A stretch of 37,391 bases of DNA, taken from positions 1 through 37,391 of the forward strand of contig JAEWHK010000057.1 in NCBI GenBank assembly GCA_023387815.1. Direction: 5' to 3'. Both the position numbers and the translations under genes were made by a program. This DNA comes from Pseudomonadota bacterium (GTDB taxonomy: Bacteria; Pseudomonadota; Gammaproteobacteria; Burkholderiales; Burkholderiaceae_B). The notes under the pieces were generated by a model. The model was not told the DNA's origin and did no database searches. It saw only the letters and a list, made by a program, of their open reading frames with translations. The first letter of the stretch is position 1, and every line of letters starts with the position of its first letter. Shown in pieces: positions 32,198 through 37,391 of this stretch.

Positions 32198-33436
32198 ATG
32201 GATGAAATAACGGTCATCGGGGCTGGCATTGTAGGAATGTGCACGGCTGTTACGCTGCAGCAGCGGGGCTGGCAGGTCAGGCTCATCGATGAGCGCGCAC
32301 CAGGTACCGGTGCATCCTTTGGCAATGCCGGCCTGGTCACCATGGATAGCTGTATTCCCATTGCCATGCCAGGCATGTTCAAAAAAATTCCCCAATGGCT
32401 GACCGACAGCGAAGGACCGCTGAGTGTCAGAAAGGGATATCTGCCCACGGCATTGCCATGGCTTTTGCGCTGGCTCAGATCCGGGGCCAGCAAAGCCGCG
32501 ATTCTTCAACAGGCTCGGGCACTCCGGGCGCTGCATGGTGAAGCACATCAGATTTACCGCAAGCTTCTGGGCACTGGTGTTGCCTCACAGGTCATCAATA
32601 TGTCAGGCCAGCTGCATGTGTGGGAAGCCAATCAGAACGCCGACGCCTTCAGCCGACAGATTCAGAGCGAGAATAATGTTGCGCCACGCCTGCTCAGTGG
32701 CGGTGAGGTACGGGACCTGATCCCGGCGATTTCAGACCGGATCACTCACGGTCAACTCTATGAAAACAATGGCTTTGCTTCCAGCCCGCTATTGCTGGTG
32801 CAGGCCCTGCTGAAGCAGTTTCTGGAAAATGGCGGTACGGTAATGCGTCAGAAGGTCAACGGTATCTGGCGCGATCACGCTGCCAATGACTATCGTATCA
32901 TTCTGGCCGCGGGAAACGTACGCGCCAGCACAGTTGTGATTTGCGCAGGTGCCTGGGCGCAACGACTTCTGGACGGACTGGATATTCGTGTTCCGCTGGA
33001 AACCGAGCGCGGCTATCATGTGTCATTTTGCCCGGAAGCGCTGTCTTTGCCGATGCCAATCATGGACAAGACGCGCGCAGTCGCTATCACACCCATGATT
33101 GACAATATTCGCGTTGCCGGTTTCGTTGAGATTGCCGGCCTGGACGCAGCGCCAAACATGAGCCGGGAGCAACTGCTGATACGTCATGCGAAAACCCTGT
33201 TCCCTACGTTTGACGTGAGCAAAAAGAAGGATTTCTGGCTGGGATTTCGGCCATCCACCCCGGACAGTTTGCCAGTGCTTGATCGTGTTGCCCATTTACC
33301 CGGCCTTTATCTTGGCTTTGGTCATGGTCACACGGGCATGACCGGCGCTCCAAAATCTGCAGAAATTATTGCAGACCTTATTGCCGGCTCGCCGAGCAAT
33401 ATAGACACCCACCCCTATCGACTCAACCGCTTTTAG
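32198..33436 (+). CDS. DadA-like FAD-dependent amino-acid/amine oxidoreductase
   Basis: A 412-residue DAO-type flavoprotein. The dinucleotide motif GAGIVGMCTAVTLQQRG starts at residue 8, and the C-terminal GFGHGHTGMTGAPKSAEIIADL is typical of D-amino-acid dehydrogenase small subunits. It should oxidise an amine or D-amino acid to the imino acid with electron transfer to quinone. It has no signal peptide. It is the first gene of a rightward operon, nine bases before the ABC binding protein gene, so the ABC system probably brings in its substrate (an amino acid, opine or polyamine). Exact substrate is unknown. Confidence 0.88.
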   Translation: MDEITVIGAGIVGMCTAVTLQQRGWQVRLIDERAPGTGASFGNAGLVTMDSCIPIAMPGMFKKIPQWLTDSEGPLSVRKGYLPTALPWLLRWLRSGASKAAILQQARALRALHGEAHQIYRKLLGTGVASQVINMSGQLHVWEANQNADAFSRQIQSENNVAPRLLSGGEVRDLIPAISDRITHGQLYENNGFASSPLLLVQALLKQFLENGGTVMRQKVNGIWRDHAANDYRIILAAGNVRASTVVICAGAWAQRLLDGLDIRVPLETERGYHVSFCPEALSLPMPIMDKTRAVAITPMIDNIRVAGFVEIAGLDAAPNMSREQLLIRHAKTLFPTFDVSKKKDFWLGFRPSTPDSLPVLDRVAHLPGLYLGFGHGHTGMTGAPKSAEIIADLIAGSPSNIDTHPYRLNRF

Positions 33437-33445
33437 GAGATCGTG

Positions 33446-34528
33446 ATGACGCAAGATGGAAAAAAATCGGCGCATTCCCCCCAGCGCCGCACTATGTTGA
33501 AGCTGGCTGGTGTTTCGACACTGGCTCCCATGATTTGGGTAAAGAATGCACAGGCGGCAGAACAGCGCGTGGTCATTCGGTCCCCTGGCGGTGAGTATGA
33601 TGACATCCGCAAGAAACTGATTTACGAACCCTTTACCAAAGAAACAGGTATCCGTGTGATTCCGGTGGCAACCACCACCGGCAAACTCGAGGCCATGATC
33701 CGCTCGGGCAATATCGAGATTGACATTATCGATAACGACGACAGCGTGCTGCTGCAATGGGCAAGCGAGCTGGCTCCGATAGATTACAAGAGTTTCAAAT
33801 ATACCAACCCGGACGATATTCTTCCCGAATACAAACATGATAATTACGTTGGTAATTTCGTGTATGCCGATGTCATGGGCTACAACACGGGGAAATTCAA
33901 CAAGGATACCGTGCCGGCAACCTGGGCTGACTTCTGGGATTACAAAAAAACTCCGGGTGCACGTGCGCTGGCCGACATGGACACAGGCACGCCGAACCTG
34001 GAATTTGCCCTGCTGGCAGACGGCGTTCCCATGGACAAGCTCTATCCGCTGGATCTGCCCAGAGCATTCAAATCGCTGAGCCGCATCAAACCCGGGATTG
34101 CTAAATTCTGGACCTCGGGTGCCCTGTCCATACAGCTACTGAGCACTGGGGATGCCGATCTGAGCTCGGTATGGAGCACGCGTATCCTGAAAGGCATTGA
34201 AAACAAGGCACCCCTGGCGATGAACTGGAACCAGCATGGCGTGCGCGTGCAGGCCTACGCCATCCTGAAAAAAGCGAAAAATCAGGAACAGGCGCAGAAG
34301 CTGATCGACTACTGCTTGCGCCCCGAAGTACAAAGCCAGTTCAGCAGCCGCTGGAATAGTGGTCCGGTAACCAAGGCCGCCTTCGATGCGCTGACACCCG
34401 AGATTCAGACAAAAATCCCTGGTGGCGATCGCACCCGCGAGCATGGCTTTCTGATCAACGCCGACTGGTGGTCCAAAAATCGAGCAACTGTCAGCAAGGA
34501 GTGGGCAAATTGGGTACTGAACGCGTAA
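33446..34528 (+). CDS. ABC substrate-binding protein, polyamine type, Tat signal
   Basis: A periplasmic binding protein of about 360 residues, family 1 (PotD/PotF-like). The N-terminus has a twin-arginine signal (QRRTMLKLAG, cut near NAQAAEQ). The conserved GEYDDIRKKLIYEPFTKETGI and YADVMGYNTGKF segments follow, with the C-terminal domain ending WANWVLNA. Its ATG has AGGAG six bases upstream; a GTG just before is an alternative. It is followed by an overlapping ATPase gene. It most likely captures a polyamine, or an amino-acid derivative, for the DadA-like enzyme. Confidence 0.88.
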   Translation: MTQDGKKSAHSPQRRTMLKLAGVSTLAPMIWVKNAQAAEQRVVIRSPGGEYDDIRKKLIYEPFTKETGIRVIPVATTTGKLEAMIRSGNIEIDIIDNDDSVLLQWASELAPIDYKSFKYTNPDDILPEYKHDNYVGNFVYADVMGYNTGKFNKDTVPATWADFWDYKKTPGARALADMDTGTPNLEFALLADGVPMDKLYPLDLPRAFKSLSRIKPGIAKFWTSGALSIQLLSTGDADLSSVWSTRILKGIENKAPLAMNWNQHGVRVQAYAILKKAKNQEQAQKLIDYCLRPEVQSQFSSRWNSGPVTKAAFDALTPEIQTKIPGGDRTREHGFLINADWWSKNRATVSKEWANWVLNA

Positions 34529-35571
34529 ACGGCAAAGGCAATATCCGCTTCGAAAGCATCAGCCGCTCTTTCGGTGATCTGCGTGTGGTGGATGATGTTA
34601 ATCTTGATATTCGGCCCGGGGAGTTTTTCTCCCTGCTGGGCCCCAGTGGTTCCGGCAAGACCACCACACTCATGATGCTGGCCGGGTTTGTACTGCCTGA
34701 CAGCGGCAAAATCCTGCTGGATGGGCGCGACATCAGCGCCCTTTCACCGCAGGAACGCAATCTGGGCATGGTATTTCAGAATTACGCCCTGTTCCCGCAT
34801 ATGAGTGTTCTGGAAAATGTCATGTTTCCGCTCAAGGTTCGCAAGTTCGCTTCTGCCGAATGCACGGAACGCGCAAAATGGGCAATTGATCTGGTCCGGC
34901 TGAATGGCTTTGAAAAGCGACTTCCCAAACAGTTGTCAGGGGGCCAGCAACAGCGGGTCGCCCTGGCCCGCGCCATTGTATTTCATCCGGAAGTGGTTCT
35001 GATGGACGAGCCTTTGGGCGCGCTGGACAAAAATCTGCGCTACCAGATGCAGATGGAAATCAAGGAGTTGCAGACACGTCTGAATATGACGGTTGTGTTT
35101 GTCACCCATGATCAGGAAGAGGCCATGAACATGTCGGACCGGATTGCTATTATGAATCACGGTCGCATTGAACAGATAGGCACACCCCGAGAGGTCTACG
35201 AATCGCCGCGCAATGTCTTCTCTGCCGGTTTTCTGGGCGAAGCAAATCTGCTGGATTATGGCGTACTGGATCCTGCAATGCGTACTCATATGCAGATGCA
35301 GGAAGGCGATTATCTCTTCATCCGCCCGGAACGACTCATGCTGGCAGAGCGCAATACCGAGCCTGGTAACTCGCCGGCATCACTGCACGGCGAAGTACAG
35401 CACGTCTCGTTTCTGGGGCATATCGTGCGCTACCAGATCGGCCTGAATTCATCCTCGAAAGTGTACGCCGACATCACCAACGCTACCGATATGAAAGTCT
35501 TTGATGTCGGCGATCCCGTTGTGCTGAACTGGAAGACGCCGCAAGATATAAGGATCATTCAACATGCCTGA
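34510..35571 (+). CDS. ABC transporter ATPase, PotA-like
   Basis: An ATPase of 353 residues from the TTG at 34510, which has AAGGAG eight bases ahead and overlaps the binding-protein gene by 19 bases. Walker A GPSGSGKTT at 44-52, Q-loop Q90, signature LSGGQQQR at 142-149, Walker B VVLMDE at 162-167 and switch H200 are present. The C-terminal TOBE-like domain (about 265-350) is of the PotA type. It powers the two permeases that follow. A longer form from 34468 is unlikely, as it lies within the upstream gene. Confidence 0.92.
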   Translation: MGTERVNGKGNIRFESISRSFGDLRVVDDVNLDIRPGEFFSLLGPSGSGKTTTLMMLAGFVLPDSGKILLDGRDISALSPQERNLGMVFQNYALFPHMSVLENVMFPLKVRKFASAECTERAKWAIDLVRLNGFEKRLPKQLSGGQQQRVALARAIVFHPEVVLMDEPLGALDKNLRYQMQMEIKELQTRLNMTVVFVTHDQEEAMNMSDRIAIMNHGRIEQIGTPREVYESPRNVFSAGFLGEANLLDYGVLDPAMRTHMQMQEGDYLFIRPERLMLAERNTEPGNSPASLHGEVQHVSFLGHIVRYQIGLNSSSKVYADITNATDMKVFDVGDPVVLNWKTPQDIRIIQHA

Positions 35572-36439
35572 TGCCACAGCCCTGCCCGCAGCCTATGCGC
35601 CCGCGCCTGCGCGGTTCCGGCTGAGCAATCAGATGCTGCTCTATCCGGTGCTGGCGTTTCTGCTGATATTCTTTGTGCTGCCCATTGGATGGTTTTTCAT
35701 CAAATCGGCCATCGATTATGACGGAAACTTTTTTCTGATGCTTTATCAGACGTTTACGTCAAAACTTTTCATGTCGGTTGCCCTGAAGACCGTCTGGCTA
35801 TCTCTGATTGTCACGCTGCTGGCCCTGCTTTGCGCCTATCCGATAGCCTACACAATGACCCGGTCGAGCTCGCTGAGCTTTACGCTGATTATCATCTGTG
35901 TGATTGTGCCCTACTTCACCTCGATTATCGTGCGAACCTATTCGTGGATGATTATCCTGGGAACCCGCGGCGTCATCAATACTTTCCTGATGCATATCGG
36001 GCTGATCGATAAACCCATCAATCTGATGTACAACATGGTTGGTGTGACTATCGGCATGACGTATGTGTTATTGCCCTACTTTGTGCTGACGCTGTTCTCT
36101 ACCATGAAAGGCATTGACATGTGGCTGCTGCAGGCCGGACGAAGCATGGGGGCATCCAACTTCTATATTTTCCGGCGTGTCTTCTTTCCGCTGAGCATGC
36201 CGGGTATTATCTCGGGCTTTCTGATTGTCTACATTCTGGCAGTGGGATTCTTTGTGACGCCGGCGCTGATGGGCGGACCCAAGGACGTGATGCTGGCAAT
36301 GCTGATTCAGCGAAATATCGAAGTCTCCGTCAACTGGCCTCTGGCTTCTGCACTGTCGCTGTTTTTGCTGGTGATCACACTGATCATTTATGCGCTTTAC
36401 TGCAAATACACCGACCTGGACAAAATGCTGGGGAAATAG
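35564..36439 (+). CDS. ABC permease, PotB-like
   Basis: A 291-residue inner-membrane permease with about six hydrophobic helices. The EAA-type loop (about residues 190-210, LLQAGRSMGASNFYIFRRVFF) contacts the ATPase. An N-terminal Ala/Pro-rich cytoplasmic tail precedes TM1. The ATG has AAGGA eight bases upstream and overlaps the ATPase stop by eight bases, so translation is coupled. Confidence 0.92.
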   Translation: MPDATALPAAYAPAPARFRLSNQMLLYPVLAFLLIFFVLPIGWFFIKSAIDYDGNFFLMLYQTFTSKLFMSVALKTVWLSLIVTLLALLCAYPIAYTMTRSSSLSFTLIIICVIVPYFTSIIVRTYSWMIILGTRGVINTFLMHIGLIDKPINLMYNMVGVTIGMTYVLLPYFVLTLFSTMKGIDMWLLQAGRSMGASNFYIFRRVFFPLSMPGIISGFLIVYILAVGFFVTPALMGGPKDVMLAMLIQRNIEVSVNWPLASALSLFLLVITLIIYALYCKYTDLDKMLGK

Positions 36440-36448
36440 GACACGATC

Positions 36449-37243
36449 ATGCGTAACCAACTGAGAATCGTCAACTTCGTTTCGTTCCTGTTATGTATCG
36501 TGCTGATTGCACCGATAGTGATTGTGATCGTCATGTCTTTTGGACAAAGCAGCTACATGACCTTTCCCCCCGACGCGCTGTCGCTGCGCTGGTATGAGGA
36601 ATTTTTCTCAAGCCCCGACTGGATGGCGTCACTTATGTCCAGTTTTGTCATCGCTCTGATGGCAAGTGTCATTGCGACCACGCTGGGCTTTCTGGGTGCC
36701 TACTCACTGGTCCGGGGCACCTATGGTCATAAGAAACTGCTGGTCTCCTTTTGCCTGCTGCCCCTGATCATACCCACCATTATCACGGCTGTGGCATTGT
36801 ATTTCACTTCCGTGCCTCTGGAGCTGGTTGGCTCGAAACTTTGGATTGCGGTCTGTCATGCCATGCTGGCAATTCCGGTCGTTCTGCTGATTCTCATCAG
36901 TTCCCTGCAGAACATTGATGTATCGGTAGAACGGGCGGCAGAGGTATTTGGCGCCAGCAAGTTCTATACCCTCACTCGTGTGATTATTCCACTTGCCATT
37001 CCGGGGATCCTGTCTTCACTGTTTTTCAGTTTTCTGACTTCGTTTGATGAATTGATCGTTTCCCTGTTCCTGTCAGGTCTGGAAAGTGAAACCATGCCGG
37101 TCAGGATCTGGAACAGCCTGCTCATGAACATGGAGCCAGTCATTGCTGCAATCAGTACCTTCCTGATCTTCGTCACAGTTCTCCTGCTGTTGCTGGAGCT
37201 TCTGGTCAGAAAGGCGCGCACAAAGCAGCTGAAGGCCGCATAA
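36449..37243 (+). CDS. ABC permease, PotC-like
   Basis: A 264-residue permease with six hydrophobic helices and the EAA loop VERAAEVFGASKFYTLTRVI near residues 155-175. It ends in a charged tail KARTKQLKAA. It follows the PotB-like gene after nine bases, completing a two-permease, one-ATPase importer. A probable transposon end lies 23 bases past its stop, and no terminator is visible between them. Confidence 0.92.
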   Translation: MRNQLRIVNFVSFLLCIVLIAPIVIVIVMSFGQSSYMTFPPDALSLRWYEEFFSSPDWMASLMSSFVIALMASVIATTLGFLGAYSLVRGTYGHKKLLVSFCLLPLIIPTIITAVALYFTSVPLELVGSKLWIAVCHAMLAIPVVLLILISSLQNIDVSVERAAEVFGASKFYTLTRVIIPLAIPGILSSLFFSFLTSFDELIVSLFLSGLESETMPVRIWNSLLMNMEPVIAAISTFLIFVTVLLLLLELLVRKARTKQLKAA

Positions 37244-37266
37244 CCGGAAGGCAATAGCGCATCAAA

Positions 37267-37391
37267 TTGACATCCTCCCCTCCCTAAAGAAAGGGGATTC
37301 CTACTGCCTTAACCGGTGAGGGCAAGTGCTTCGGTGGGTTCCTGTTTCACAGAGGCCGCACAAGAACCAACCGCATTCTTATGTCTGACTA
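37267..37391 (-). mobile_element. Right end of an IS200/IS605-type (TnpB) element, partial
   Basis: On the minus strand, after the last codon of a TnpB-like gene, comes GGAATCCCC, TTTCTTTAGGG and AGGGGAGGATGTCAA, a short hairpin plus terminal sequence typical of IS1341/TnpB right ends (recalled, not searched). The element continues past the window. Its outer boundary is taken near 37267, 23 bases after the permease stop. Confidence 0.6.
37309..37391 (-). CDS. TnpB-like protein, C-terminal fragment
   Basis: The minus strand encodes VRHKNAVGSCAASVKQEP and then TEALALTG, ending at TAA 37309-37311. This tail pattern, with SVKQEPTE before the stop and the hairpin just beyond, fits OrfB/TnpB proteins of IS200/IS605 elements. 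The nuclease core lies outside the window, so activity cannot be judged. Only 27 codons are seen, so the family call is moderate. Confidence 0.55.
   Translation of the reverse strand, partial: VRHKNAVGSCAASVKQEPTEALALTG

Overview
The window reads as chromosomal DNA of a betaproteobacterium. The best fit is Alcaligenaceae (Bordetella, Achromobacter or Advenella relatives): GC is moderate, there are four separate Bug/TctC-type periplasmic binding proteins, many LysR and FCD-GntR regulators, and a CaiB/BaiF acyl-CoA gene set. This is inferred from gene content, not from a marker gene. No rRNA, tRNA or CRISPR array was seen.

Layout. 1-2119: a probable LexA box at the edge, then a MarR regulator divergent from a methyltransferase and an FlK-like thioesterase, with twin palindromic operators between them. 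2194-3411: an MFS transporter. 3516-3970: an MbcA/ParS/Xre-type antitoxin broken by a single-base frameshift, with no toxin beside it. 4160-7484: Bug protein plus Cys-type sulfatase, divergent from a LysR regulator. 7561-12444: Bug, quinone-oxidoreductase-like, enoyl-CoA hydratase-like and CaiB/BaiF genes, divergent from a GntR regulator whose gap carries a clear two-site operator. 12455-18610: an iron-uptake locus (PiuC-type dioxygenase, TonB-dependent receptor with a Fur-box-like site, Sel1-repeat protein) split by an FMN 2-hydroxyacid oxidase and a response regulator with no kinase.

18734-30535 is a large organic-acid catabolic region: Bug, LysR, GMC oxidoreductase, isocitrate-lyase/PEP-mutase-family lyase plus Bug, 3-hydroxyisobutyrate-dehydrogenase-like enzyme, SDR, metallo-beta-lactamase-fold lactonase-like enzyme, GntR, MmgE/PrpD and a carboxymuconolactone-decarboxylase-like protein. 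A recurrent ATTGTA-containing motif precedes several of these genes. I infer one regulon for an unidentified branched or hydroxylated organic acid or lactone.

30607-37243: a solitary HTH antitoxin-like gene, then a LysR regulator divergent from an operon that joins a DadA-like FAD oxidoreductase to a complete spermidine/putrescine-type ABC importer (binding protein, ATPase, two permeases). At the right edge (about 37267-37391), just past that operon, lies what looks like the right end of an IS200/IS605-type element with the C-terminus of a TnpB-like gene on the minus strand. Its guide-bearing flank would be the operon's 3' side.
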